Positions 8,279 through 16,976 of a stretch of DNA of 64,000 nucleotides are shown here, in pieces (within the stretch, counting starts at the first letter, position 1; the number at the start of each line of letters is the position of its first letter). The DNA lies in assembly GCA_002862095.1 (NCBI GenBank), contig PHSQ01000004.1, positions 182,261-246,260 of the forward strand, read 5' to 3'. Source of the DNA: Methylocystis sp. KS32. GTDB taxonomy: Bacteria > Pseudomonadota > Alphaproteobacteria > Rhizobiales > Beijerinckiaceae. The notes under the pieces are model-generated. The model was not told the DNA's origin, ran no database searches, and worked only from the letters and a program-made list of their open reading frames with translations. Position numbers and translations under genes: made by a program.

Positions 8279-10030
8279 ATGTCGTCTGGCGCATTTCAGG
8301 TCGCTTTTCTTTTCCTCGGTCTCGCCGTGCTCGCCACGGGGCTTGGCGCGGCGCTTCGGGTGGTTCGCGAACGCCGCTACGCGGCCGAGGCGGAGATCGA
8401 GAAGCTCCGCGACGAAATCTGGGAGCTTCGCGCCGCCGCCGCCGCGCGGGACAAGGCCGAGGCGGCGAGTGAGGCGAAATCGCGTTTTCTCGCCACCGTC
8501 AGTCATGAAATCCGCACGCCTCTGAACGGCATACTTGGCCTTGCGCAATTATTGGCCATGACCCGGCTCGAAGCGGAGCAAGCGAGTTATGTTCAGGCGA
8601 TCGGGGATTGCTCGCGCGCGCTGGCGCGGCTTATCGACGACATTTTGGATTTTTCTAAGATCGAGGCGGGAAAACTCGAACTGAGGGTGGAGACGTTCGC
8701 CCTGACGCCGCTCGTCGAAGGCGTCGTGGAACTGCTCGCGCCTCGCGCTCATGGGAAGAAATTGGAAATCTCCAGCTTCGTCGCCGCCGACGCGCCGCAT
8801 CGAATCTCTGGAGACCCCGCCCGCCTCCGTCAGGTTCTGATAAATCTCGCCGGAAACGCGGTGAACTTCACCGAAAGCGGCGGCGTGGCGGTCCGTGTCG
8901 CGCTTCGGGGAGCCGATGTTTTGCGGTTCGAGGTGGAGGACACCGGCCCCGGCGTTCCGGAATCGGCCCGCCAGCTTATTTTCGAGGAGTTCAAGCAGGG
9001 CGACGCCTCCGCGACGAGGCGCCAGGGCGGAACGGGCCTGGGACTCGCCATTTCCCGGCGGCTCGTCGCGCAAATGGGCGGCGCCTTGGAAATCGCTTCC
9101 ACCTCTTCGCGGGGGACCATTTTCGCTTTCACCTTGCCCTGCGCTTCCCAGTCGGAAACGCCTGGAGCGAAGCAAGGCCTCGCGCCGCTCGCGGGCAGGC
9201 GCGCCTTGATCGTCTCCAAAGGCCCCTTCGAGGCGCCGTTTTTGGCGGCGCATCTCCATGACGCCGGGGCCTTCGCCGCGATCGCGAACGGCGAACGGGA
9301 GGGGCTCGAAAAACTCGGCGCGGCGTTGGGGGAGAAATACGACGCGGTGATTGTCGATTGCGCGCTGGGAGAAGCCGCGACGAAGACACTGGCGCAGGCG
9401 GCGCGCGCCGCCGCGTCGGCCCGGATGTTTCTCCTGTTTTCGCCGCTCGAGCGCCGGGCTTTCGGCGAAGCCGCGCTGGGCGAATTTGATGGCTGGCTGG
9501 TCAAACCCGTACGCGCAAGCTCTCTCATAGAGCGTGTGGCCGAAACCCCGGCCGCGGGAGCCGCGCCGAGGGTCGCCGCGCCGGAGCCGAGCCTCACGGG
9601 GCTTCATATTCTCCTGGCGGAGGACAATGACATCAACGCGCTCATAGCGAGTCGTCATCTAAGCGCATTGGGCGCGCTGACGACTCGAGTTGAAAATGGC
9701 CTACGCGTCGTCGAGATGGCCGCCGCGGCGATGGAGGGGGCGATAGCGCCGTTCAGCATTATTTTAATGGATCTTTTCATGCCGGAGGTCGACGGGCTGG
9801 AGGCGACGAAGCGCATTCGGGTCGCCGAAGCGCGGGCTGGAGCGCCTCGCATTCCGATAATCGCGCTAACGGCAAGCGCCTTCGAAGAGGATTTGCGCGC
9901 CGCTCGGTCGGCGGGCGTGGACGCGACGCTCACCAAGCCGGTCGAATTTGCAAAACTCGCCGAGGTGATTCGCGCTCTGCGAGTGGCCGCTTCAACGGTC
10001 GAACGGCGCGGCCGCCGCGCCGTGAATTGA
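8279..10030 (+). CDS. Hybrid sensor histidine kinase with one degenerate and one intact receiver
   Basis: 583 residues. It has a single N-terminal membrane segment (about 8-28), a short coiled coil, and a HisKA domain with FLATVSHEIRTPLNGILG (His76). HATPase_c boxes are N (LINLAGNAVNF), G1 (VEDTGPGVP) and G2 (GGTGLGLAISRRL). A receiver-like domain follows (about 305-420). It has lost the acidic pocket (LIVSKGPFE in place of an acidic pair) but keeps VIVDCALG and the lysine in VKPVR. A second receiver is intact (ILLAEDNDINAL near 443, Asp498 in IILMDLFMPEVDG, lysine in LTKPVE). It lacks a periplasmic sensor domain, so the signal is probably membrane or cytoplasmic. No cognate regulator is adjacent. 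Confidence 0.88.
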   Translation: MSSGAFQVAFLFLGLAVLATGLGAALRVVRERRYAAEAEIEKLRDEIWELRAAAAARDKAEAASEAKSRFLATVSHEIRTPLNGILGLAQLLAMTRLEAEQASYVQAIGDCSRALARLIDDILDFSKIEAGKLELRVETFALTPLVEGVVELLAPRAHGKKLEISSFVAADAPHRISGDPARLRQVLINLAGNAVNFTESGGVAVRVALRGADVLRFEVEDTGPGVPESARQLIFEEFKQGDASATRRQGGTGLGLAISRRLVAQMGGALEIASTSSRGTIFAFTLPCASQSETPGAKQGLAPLAGRRALIVSKGPFEAPFLAAHLHDAGAFAAIANGEREGLEKLGAALGEKYDAVIVDCALGEAATKTLAQAARAAASARMFLLFSPLERRAFGEAALGEFDGWLVKPVRASSLIERVAETPAAGAAPRVAAPEPSLTGLHILLAEDNDINALIASRHLSALGALTTRVENGLRVVEMAAAAMEGAIAPFSIILMDLFMPEVDGLEATKRIRVAEARAGAPRIPIIALTASAFEEDLRAARSAGVDATLTKPVEFAKLAEVIRALRVAASTVERRGRRAVN

Positions 10031-10123
10031 GGAAGCGCGCGCCGTCACAAAAGCTTTGCCGCGAGGTGTTCTATCCGTCGCGCCGGTTCCTGCCCCCGGC
10101 GCCCGTGCGGAGAAATTTAAACC

Positions 10124-11035
10124 ATGTGGGCCATAAAACTGAATGCCGACCGCAACATCGTCGCCGGCGTTTTTCCGGCCTTCCTGCCGAAGTCGATCAA
10201 GAAGCGCGGTCCTCTGGCGGGGTCGATCGCCCGCCTCGGGGCGTTGGAGGTGAGACTCGCCGCGACCAAAAAGGAGGTTCGCAAGGCGCAACGCTTGCGG
10301 TTTAAAGTGTTTTTCGAGGAAGGCGGGGCCGTCGCCGACGCCAAAACCAAGCTTACCCGGCGCGACGCCGATCGTTTCGACAAATTTTGCGACCATCTCA
10401 TCGTCATCGATCATTCGACCCGTAATCGCTTCGGCAAAATTAAGCCGAAAGTCGTCGGCGCCTATCGTCTGTTGCGCAGCGATATCGCCGAAGAAAAGAA
10501 ATGCGGGTTCTATTCGGCGGCGGAATATGACGTCGCGAGTCTGCTCGAGCGCCATCCTCACAAGAGATTTCTCGAGCTCGGCCGGTCATGCGTCCTGGCG
10601 GACTATCGCGGGAAGCGCACGATCGATCTGCTATGGCGGGGCCTGCTCGCCTATGTTCGACATTATAATATCGACGCCTTGATCGGCTGCGCGAGTTTCG
10701 AGGGCGCGAACGCCTTGGCTCATGCGGCCCAACTCAGTTATCTGGCGTATCATGCCCAAGCCGAGAACGAATGGCGGGTTCGCGCGCGCGAGTCGCGCCG
10801 CACGCCGATGGAAATGCTCGGACGCGAGTCCGTGGACGAGCGCAGGGCTCTCGCGGCGCTACCGCCCCTGATCAAAGGGTATCTGCGGGTCGGCGCGCGC
10901 TTTGGCGATGGGGCGGTGGTGGATCGCGCGTTCAACACGGTCGACGTCTTTGTCGTTATGCCGGTCGATAAAATGGACGCGCGCTATCTGGAGCACTTTG
11001 GCGGACAGTCGGAAAAAGCCGCCCAGGCCGCGTAA
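10124..11035 (+). CDS. olsB: Ornithine N-alpha-acyltransferase (OlsB-like)
   Basis: 303 residues of the GNAT-related OlsB family, which transfers a 3-hydroxyacyl chain from acyl-carrier protein to ornithine, the first step of phosphorus-free ornithine lipid synthesis. Typical segments are EVRKAQRLRFKVFFEEGG near residue 53, FCDHLIVIDHST near 88, KVVGAYRLLRSDIAE, FLELGRSCVLADYRGKRTID near 148 and IDALIGCASFEGAN near 186. The olsA O-acyltransferase is not adjacent. Ornithine lipids are common membrane lipids in alphaproteobacteria. The exact substrate is inferred from family resemblance only. Confidence 0.8.
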   Translation: MWAIKLNADRNIVAGVFPAFLPKSIKKRGPLAGSIARLGALEVRLAATKKEVRKAQRLRFKVFFEEGGAVADAKTKLTRRDADRFDKFCDHLIVIDHSTRNRFGKIKPKVVGAYRLLRSDIAEEKKCGFYSAAEYDVASLLERHPHKRFLELGRSCVLADYRGKRTIDLLWRGLLAYVRHYNIDALIGCASFEGANALAHAAQLSYLAYHAQAENEWRVRARESRRTPMEMLGRESVDERRALAALPPLIKGYLRVGARFGDGAVVDRAFNTVDVFVVMPVDKMDARYLEHFGGQSEKAAQAA

Positions 11036-11132
11036 TTCGCCGCGTTGCCGAGCCATTAACCTAGCTTTCCTATGATGCCGCGAGGGCAGGGCGCCCGCCC
11101 GGCCCGATGCTATTCGCGGGCGGATCAGCGGC

Positions 11133-12368
11133 ATGGAAAATATATTGGCCTCGGCAAGAAGCGGCGACTGGCTCACCCCCGAGCGTTTGCGCGGCTATCG
11201 TTGGTTGCTTCTCGTGGTCGCCGCCGCGGCCATAGGCGCGATGCTCGCCATGAGCCACGGCCGCATGGGTCCGGGTCAAAACCAACTCGGCACCGATTTT
11301 TCGCAGGTCTGGGTCGCTGGCCAGGAAGCGCTGCGCGGCCATCCCGAAGAGCCTTTCGACATCAGGCGCCATGTCGCCGAGCAGCGGGCGGAGTTCGGGC
11401 CGGAGAGCGCCGTCTATGGATGGCACTATCCTCCCTATTTTCTGGCGCCGGCGGCTTTGCTGGCGCATCTGCCTTATCTCCAGGCGCTTCTCTTGTGGCA
11501 GATCGCGACGCTCGCGCTTTATCTGTGGCTCATGACCGCCATCGCGCGACGCTATGGACTGGACACCCTGGACATTGCTCTTTCAGCGCTGGCTTTTCCT
11601 GCGGTCCTGGTCAATCTGGGCCACGGGCAAAACGGCTTCCTGACCGCCGCTTTGCTCGGCGGCGGCTTCTTGCTGCTGGACAAGCGTCAAGTGGCGGCCG
11701 GCGCATTGTTCGCCCTGTTAGCCTATAAGCCTCAATTCGCGCTCGTTATTCCGCTTGCTCTCATCATCGAGCGGCGTTGGCGCGCGCTGGCCAGCGCGGC
11801 GGCGACCTTCGCCGCGATCACCCTTCTCAGCGTTCTCCTGTTCGGCGTCGAGAGCTGGACGGCGTTCTTCGACAACCTTGAATTCACGCGGAAGGTCGTC
11901 GTCGAGCAGGGCGTCGCGGGCTTCCCCAAAATCCAGAGCGCTTTCGCCGGCGTGCGGCTGATGGGCGGCGACGTCGCCAGCGCATACGCGGTTCAGGCGG
12001 TGGTGACGGTCTCGGTGGTCGCGGCGCTGGTTTGGCTTTGGCGATCAGGCGTCGATTATCGCCTGAAATGCGCGGCGACCCTCGATTCGACGATGCTGAC
12101 GACGCCTTACTGTCTCGATTACGACATGATGGCGCTTGCGCCGGCCCTCGCCCTGCTTGTCGCTCACGGCCGGGACAAAGGGTTCGCGCCATTCGAGAAA
12201 ACCATTCTCGCCATCGCTTTCATTACCCCTTTGGTCGCCCGGCCCTTGGGCATGGCGCTTTCCATTCCATTCGGCGCCGCCGCCTGCATCGTTCTGTTCG
12301 CTTCGATTATCTTGCGCGCGTCGAGAGACCGCGAGGCGCTCGCTTCCCTCGCGCCAGCCGCGTCTTGA
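11133..12368 (+). CDS. Glycosyltransferase family 87 (DUF2029) membrane protein
   Basis: 411 residues with about ten hydrophobic segments. The family features visible are the early acidic segment GTDFSQVWVAGQEALRG after the first membrane helix, YGWHYPPYFLAPAALLAHLP, GHGQNGFLTAALLGGGFLL and YKPQFALVIPLALI. GT87 members such as mycobacterial PimE use polyprenyl-phosphate sugars to mannosylate lipids on the outer face of the membrane. The acceptor here is unknown. The gene stands alone, with about 100 bp after olsB. Confidence 0.8.
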   Translation: MENILASARSGDWLTPERLRGYRWLLLVVAAAAIGAMLAMSHGRMGPGQNQLGTDFSQVWVAGQEALRGHPEEPFDIRRHVAEQRAEFGPESAVYGWHYPPYFLAPAALLAHLPYLQALLLWQIATLALYLWLMTAIARRYGLDTLDIALSALAFPAVLVNLGHGQNGFLTAALLGGGFLLLDKRQVAAGALFALLAYKPQFALVIPLALIIERRWRALASAAATFAAITLLSVLLFGVESWTAFFDNLEFTRKVVVEQGVAGFPKIQSAFAGVRLMGGDVASAYAVQAVVTVSVVAALVWLWRSGVDYRLKCAATLDSTMLTTPYCLDYDMMALAPALALLVAHGRDKGFAPFEKTILAIAFITPLVARPLGMALSIPFGAAACIVLFASIILRASRDREALASLAPAAS

Positions 12369-12545
12369 AACCGCGCTATCCTTTTCGCTTCGCGCGGGTC
12401 GGTTCGCTGAAATAACCGCAAAGAGAACTTGCCGCCGAGGCGCACTGGGCGATTTCGTGGCTTCGATGGCGCGCCTTATGCGCTCGCCTTTGCCGTAATG
12501 CGCAGCCTGTGATACGAAAACGTCGCTGAAGCAGGCGTTTCGCGC

Positions 12546-12573
12546 GGGCGCCAAGACAAATATGTCGGCGCCC
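12546..12573 (+). promoter_or_regulatory. Hairpin in the leader of the cytochrome c peroxidase gene
   Basis: GGGCGCC-AA-GAC-aaatat-GTC-GGCGCCC folds into a ten-pair stem with a two-base bulge. It ends eight bases before the GAGGAG ribosome binding site (12581-12586) of the gene at 12593. It could be an operator or an mRNA structure affecting translation. No T-run follows, so it is not a terminator. Confidence 0.4.
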
Positions 12574-12592
12574 CTTCAAGGAGGAGCAACAA

Positions 12593-13633
12593 ATGTCACG
12601 GTCATGGATCGCCTCGTTGAGCGCGATATTCATTTTCCCACTTTCGGCGGCGGCCGGAGACTTGAGGCAGGACGCCGCTGCGGTGTTCCAGCCGATCGAC
12701 CCCGCCGCGGTCGCCAAGCAGGTCAAAAACAACGAGATCACCCCCGCCAAGATCGAACTGGGGCATAAACTCTTCTTCGATCCCCGACTTTCGAAAAGCC
12801 AGCTGATTAGCTGCGCCACCTGCCACAATCTTTCGACAGGCGGCGTCGACGCCGGTCCCACCTCCGTCGGCCACTCCTGGCAAAAAGGTCCGCGTCGCGC
12901 TCCGACCGTGTTAAACTCCGTGTTCAACGCCGCTCAGTTCTGGGATGGCCGCGCCGAGGATTTGAAGGCGCAAGCCAAAGGGCCGGTTCAGGCGAGCGTC
13001 GAAATGGCCAACACGCCGGCGGCGGTTGAGGCGACACTGAAATCCATGCCCGGATATGTCGCGGAATTCCAGAAGGCCTTCCCGACCGATCCCAATCCGG
13101 TGTCGTTCGACAATATGGCGAAATCGATCGAGGCCTTCGAGTCGACCCTCATCACGCCGCATTCGCGTTTCGACAAGTTCCTGCAGGGCGACGCGACCGC
13201 GCTCAACGATCAGGAGAAAAAGGGTCTCCGCCTTTTCCTGGATAAGGGCTGCGCAGGATGCCACAGCGGGATTAACGTCGGCGGCGCGGGTTATTTTCCC
13301 TTCGGCGTGGCTCAAAAACCCTCCGAGGAAATCCGTCCTTCCGCGGATAAGGGTCGTAGCGCGGTCACAAAGAGCAGCGCGGACGACTATACTTTCCGCG
13401 TAGCGCCGCTGCGCAACGTCGCCCTGCGGGCGCCTTACTTCCATTCCGGCAATGTCTGGACCCTGGAAGAGGCGGTCAATGTGATGGCGAAATCCCAACT
13501 TGGCGAGACTCTCTCGCCAGAAGACACCAGCGCGATCGTCGCCTTCCTCAATACGCTGACGGGCGAACAGCCGAAGGTGGATTATCCCGTGCTGCCCGCG
13601 CGCACCAAGGAAACGCCCCACCCGCAGTATTGA
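12593..13633 (+). CDS. Di-haem cytochrome c peroxidase (CcpA/MauG family)
   Basis: 346 residues. A signal peptide (SWIASLSAIFIFPLSAAAG) sends it to the periplasm. Two haem-binding motifs are visible: CATCH at residues 74-78 and CAGCH at 220-224. AQFWDGRAEDLKAQAKGPVQ and AFESTLITPHSRFDKFLQGD are conserved in bacterial cytochrome c peroxidases. The usual role is reduction of hydrogen peroxide with electrons from small c-type cytochromes. MauG-like oxidation chemistry is a less likely alternative. The strong AAGGAGGAGC ribosome binding site fixes the start. Maturation needs the Ccm system, part of which is encoded at 5206-6530. Confidence 0.9.
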   Translation: MSRSWIASLSAIFIFPLSAAAGDLRQDAAAVFQPIDPAAVAKQVKNNEITPAKIELGHKLFFDPRLSKSQLISCATCHNLSTGGVDAGPTSVGHSWQKGPRRAPTVLNSVFNAAQFWDGRAEDLKAQAKGPVQASVEMANTPAAVEATLKSMPGYVAEFQKAFPTDPNPVSFDNMAKSIEAFESTLITPHSRFDKFLQGDATALNDQEKKGLRLFLDKGCAGCHSGINVGGAGYFPFGVAQKPSEEIRPSADKGRSAVTKSSADDYTFRVAPLRNVALRAPYFHSGNVWTLEEAVNVMAKSQLGETLSPEDTSAIVAFLNTLTGEQPKVDYPVLPARTKETPHPQY

Positions 13634-13708
13634 GCGCGTCGGGCGAATTTTCGTAAAGGTCGATAAAATTCGCGGAATTCGCTCCAGCGTTTCGATATGG
13701 CCCGATTT

Positions 13709-13742
13709 CTCGTTCCTTGGATGAGCCCATCCGAGGAACGAG
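13709..13742. repeat. Strong isolated hairpin after the peroxidase gene
   Basis: CTCGTTCCTTGGATG and CATCCGAGGAACGAG pair along 15 positions (one G-T) around a four-base loop. It lies 75 bp after the peroxidase stop, with no T-run behind it. It may be a palindromic repeat, an mRNA 3'-end stabiliser, or an operator for the phosphoesterase gene 160 bp downstream. Confidence 0.6.
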
Positions 13743-13790
13743 CATGCTAAGCGGCGCCGGTCGCGTCGACGGAGCTTTCGCATGACGCGT

Positions 13791-13816
13791 CGCGCCTCAG
13801 GGCGGGGCGCGTTTTT
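13791..13816 (+). terminator. Probable rho-independent terminator
   Basis: CGCGCC and GGCGCG pair around a nine-base loop and are followed directly by TTTTTCTTT. It lies about 160 bp after the peroxidase stop and 85 bp before the phosphoesterase start, so it probably separates the two transcripts. Confidence 0.55.
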
Positions 13817-13900
13817 CTTTGTCTTTGGCGTCTTGCGGCTTCGAGGACGGAAGGATTATGCAACGCTTGGGCTCGGCGGCCCTTGTGAAAGGATGTTTCG

Positions 13901-15307
13901 ATGAGGCTCGCGGCTTTCAAATTTTCGCTCGCGCTTTCCTTGATCTGCTTTTGCGGCCCGAGCCAGGCTGACGCGGAGGAGCGAAATCCCTTCGGGAAGA
14001 TTGGCCACTTCGTGGTGATCTATACCGAGAATCGCAGCTTCGACCACATCTTCGGTCTTTTTCCGGGCGCTGAGGGCCTCAACTCAAAGCCGGCGCGCAT
14101 TGTTCAGGTCGACGTGGAGGGCCGGCCCTTGGAAACATTGCCGCCGCCGCCAAGAGAAAAGCGCATTCCCGAAGGCCTTGCGAATGCGCCTTTCGCTTTG
14201 GAGCCTTACATCGGCGCCGAAGTGAAGACGAAAGACGATCCGGTCCATGACTTCTATATCGAGCAGGAGCAGATTGACGACGGCAAAATGGACCGTTTCG
14301 TCGAGGCGTCCAACGCCGGCGCCCTGACGATGGGCTATTATGACGGCTCCAAGCTGAAACAATGGCGGCTGGCGCAGGAATTCACGCTGGCGGATCATTT
14401 CTTCCACGCGGCGTATGGCGGCTCCTTCCTCAATCATTTTTATCTTGTCTGCGCCTGCGCGCCGCGCTTTCCAAACGCGCCCGAAAATCTTATCGCAAAA
14501 GTCGACGAGACAGGAGCGCGGCTCGCGCGGCTTCCAAATTCACCCGGCGACACCCTGGGGTCGCCGCCGCGCTGGGTCAAGCCGGGCAAGGTGACGCCCG
14601 ACTTCTTTGCTTACGGCACGCTGGCCCCCGCATTGCCGGTCGGGCCGGAACCCGCCAGATCCTCGGCCGAGGCCTTGCCGCCTCAAACGAGCGCCACGAT
14701 AGGCGACAGGCTGACCGAAAAAGGCGTTTCCTGGGCCTGGTACGCAGGGGGGTGGGCCGAGGTTCAGGCAGGCTTTCGAGGGCGAGGGACCTCCGGAGCA
14801 GGGTTTGTGACGCATCATTCTCCTTTCCTTTATTTCGAGAATTATGGGCCAGGAAAGCCGGGCCGCGTAGAACATCTCAGGGACGAGGCGGATTTTTTCG
14901 CGGCGTCGGACGCCGGATCGCTGCCCGAGGTATCGTTTTACAAGCCCCTTGCGGAACGTGACGGTCATTCCGCCTATTCCTCGGTCGCGGCCGGAGACGA
15001 AGAGATCTCGCAAGTCGTGGAGCGCCTGAGAAAAAGCCCGAATTGGGCGGATATGATGATTATCATCACCGCCGACGAGAATGGCGGCTATTGGGATCAC
15101 GCGCCGCCGCCGCGGATCGATCGTTTCGGCCCCGGCGCAAGAGTTCCCGCCATTATCGTTTCACCTTTCGCCAAAAAAGGTTACGTCGATCATACCTCCT
15201 ATGACACGACGTCTATTTTGCGCACGATCGAGCGGCGCTTCGATCTCGCGCCTTTGGGAACGCGCGACGCCGCCGCGGCGGACCTCCGCAACGCCTTGCA
15301 ACCTTGA
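13901..15307 (+). CDS. Exported phosphoesterase (acid phosphatase AcpA / phospholipase C family)
   Basis: 468 residues. A signal peptide (FKFSLALSLICFCGPSQADA) is followed by the phosphoesterase-family N-terminal motif VVIYTENRSFDHIFGLFPGA. Metal and active-site regions lie near FTLADHFFHAAYGGSFLNHF, IIITADENGGYWDHAPPP and VDHTSYDTTSILRTIERRFD. These are the blocks of PF04185-type enzymes, covering respiratory-burst-inhibiting acid phosphatases and non-haemolytic phospholipase C. It probably releases phosphate from organic phosphomonoesters in the periplasm. Whether the substrate is a phospholipid cannot be decided. The upstream terminator suggests its own promoter. Confidence 0.85.
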   Translation: MRLAAFKFSLALSLICFCGPSQADAEERNPFGKIGHFVVIYTENRSFDHIFGLFPGAEGLNSKPARIVQVDVEGRPLETLPPPPREKRIPEGLANAPFALEPYIGAEVKTKDDPVHDFYIEQEQIDDGKMDRFVEASNAGALTMGYYDGSKLKQWRLAQEFTLADHFFHAAYGGSFLNHFYLVCACAPRFPNAPENLIAKVDETGARLARLPNSPGDTLGSPPRWVKPGKVTPDFFAYGTLAPALPVGPEPARSSAEALPPQTSATIGDRLTEKGVSWAWYAGGWAEVQAGFRGRGTSGAGFVTHHSPFLYFENYGPGKPGRVEHLRDEADFFAASDAGSLPEVSFYKPLAERDGHSAYSSVAAGDEEISQVVERLRKSPNWADMMIIITADENGGYWDHAPPPRIDRFGPGARVPAIIVSPFAKKGYVDHTSYDTTSILRTIERRFDLAPLGTRDAAAADLRNALQP

Positions 15308-15980
15308 GTCTCCGAGGCGGGCGCGGCAATTTCGTGCGGTCGAATTTGAGAAGAGGCGTCTGAAACCGCAAACCTTCGCGGCTCCGCGCGGAGAGTTGTT
15401 GGGCGCATTGTCTCAGCATCTGTGCGGTTGAATTTCCCGCCATTGGGGTGCGGTGGGGCACGGAATGTCGCCGGCTGTAGGGTGGGGTGTTTTTGTTTGG
15501 CTTTGGCGGGAATTTGGAGGCGCGGGAGTTTTGGGGCGCATTGATAGATAAGGGTATTTATTTTTTCATTGAGGTTTGGCGGGGATTTTTGGTGGAGCCG
15601 GCGTGCCGATAGGGGTAGGTTATGACCTACCCTAATAGGTCAATAGACCCCTTCAATAGATTGTCATTAGCTATCCACTTGAGTATTGTTTTTGGGGTCG
15701 CGAACATAAATTGTTACGGCACGCTAAGCAGGGCCTGTGGCGGTCTTTTCGGGCTGTCGGGAGATCCGGCTTAGGCGGCGACATCGGTGTTCGTCCGATA
15801 AGAAGAACAGCGGCGGGGAAGGGGCTAGGCTCTTTTCACAAGCTGCGGCAAGGGAGAAGCGGTTGGGCGCGATAGAGCGCCACAAGCGTTACTTAAAAAC
15901 TGGGCGAACAAGTTCCGTTCTGGGAGGCGGAGCGTTATCGATCGCGCGCAAATCCCTGGGAGCACTTAGGAGGATAAAGC
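15308..15980 (+). promoter_or_regulatory. Long pmoC upstream region with palindromic operator candidates
   Basis: About 670 bp without a convincing gene. From about 15440 to 15600 the plus strand is unusually rich in G and T. At 15613-15632 lies the palindrome GGGTAGGT-TATG-ACCTACCC. The second half-site TGACCT (15623-15628) also pairs with AGGTCA (15637-15642), so three related half-sites overlap. TTGAGT (15679) and CATAAA (15705) are a weak promoter candidate with non-ideal 20-base spacing. AGGAGG at 15968-15973, seven bases before ATG, is the pmoC ribosome binding site. The positions suggest a leader of about 270 bases if transcription starts near 15715. No experiment supports the operator reading. 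Confidence 0.45.
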
Positions 15981-16748
15981 ATGAGTTCGACCACCGAGAC
16001 AGCTGCTGGCGCAGCGGCTGGCACAGACACAGTCGTCGATCTGAGAGGAATGTGGATCGGCCTGGCCGTTCTGAACACGTTCTATCTGATCGTTCGGATT
16101 TACGAGCAGATTTTTGGCTGGCGCGCTGGCCTGGACTCCTTCGCTCCGGAGTTCCAGACCTACTGGCTGTCGATTTTGTGGACGGAAATTCCGCTTGAGC
16201 TGGTTTCGGGCCTTGGGCTTGCCGGCTATTTGTGGAAGACCCGCGACCGCAACGTCGACGCGGTTTCGCCGCGCGAGGAGATGCGTCGTCTTGTGGTTCT
16301 GGTTCAATGGCTGACGGTTTACGGCGTCGCCATTTACTGGGGCGCTTCGTTCTTCACGGAGCAGGACGGCACCTGGCACATGACGGTGATTCGCGACACG
16401 GACTTCACGCCGTCGCACATCATCGAGTTCTACATGAGCTACCCGATCTACTCGATCATCGCGGTTGGCGCGTTCTTCTATGCGAAGACCCGCATTCCGT
16501 ATTTTGCTCATGGCTACTCGCTGGCGTTCCTGATTGTGGCGATTGGTCCGTTCATGATCATCCCGAACGTCGGCCTGAACGAGTGGGGCCACACCTTCTG
16601 GTTCATGGAAGAACTGTTCGTGGCTCCGCTGCATTGGGGCTTCGTGTTCTTCGGCTGGATGGCGCTTGGCGTGTTCGGCGTGGTTCTGCAGATCCTGGCG
16701 CGCATCCATGCGCTGGTTGGCAAGGAAGGCGTCGCGCTGCTGGCGTGA
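15981..16748 (+). CDS. pmoC: Particulate methane monooxygenase subunit C
   Basis: 255 residues, multi-pass inner-membrane subunit of the copper enzyme that oxidises methane to methanol. Metal ligands Asp129, His133 and His146 fit the D-x3-H-x12-H site (EQDGTWH ... TPSHIIEF). Asn200, His204 and His218 (GLNEWGH ... APLHWG) fit the second PmoC copper site known from structural work. The first 20 residues are a variable cytoplasmic tail. It is the first gene of pmoCAB, with an excellent ribosome binding site. The sequence is of the pMMO1 type II kind rather than the diverged pMMO2 or ammonia monooxygenase, judged from overall resemblance. Confidence 0.98.
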   Translation: MSSTTETAAGAAAGTDTVVDLRGMWIGLAVLNTFYLIVRIYEQIFGWRAGLDSFAPEFQTYWLSILWTEIPLELVSGLGLAGYLWKTRDRNVDAVSPREEMRRLVVLVQWLTVYGVAIYWGASFFTEQDGTWHMTVIRDTDFTPSHIIEFYMSYPIYSIIAVGAFFYAKTRIPYFAHGYSLAFLIVAIGPFMIIPNVGLNEWGHTFWFMEELFVAPLHWGFVFFGWMALGVFGVVLQILARIHALVGKEGVALLA

Positions 16749-16758
16749 TGTGAATAAT

Positions 16759-16789
16759 GCGGGCCGCGGCCAAGAGGCGAGCGGCCCGC
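16759..16789 (+). promoter_or_regulatory. Stem-loop between pmoC and pmoA
   Basis: GCGGGCCGC (16759-16767) pairs exactly with GCGGCCCGC (16781-16789) around a 13-base loop, ten bases after the pmoC stop. No T-run follows. Such a structure could stabilise the upstream pmoC message end or set subunit stoichiometry after processing. The pmoC-pmoA gap (about 230 bp) contains no gene. Confidence 0.55.
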
Positions 16790-16976
16790 GCTTCCAGGCT
16801 TATCGAAACAACGAACAGAGTTGGAAATTTGGGCGCGACGTTTTCGCGAGACGCTTGAGCCGTGTCTAGGGCGCGGCGCATTTCCGGCGACGGAACGGTT
16901 TGGTGAAGTCTGGCAGACTGACGAAATCCGGCGTGTAAAAAGCCGGGACTATTTTGAGACACCAAGGAGAAAAAAG

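Noticed and set aside
15737-16198. Leader ORF overlapping the start of pmoC
   Set aside because: It overlaps pmoC in another frame and is arginine/serine-rich with no motif.
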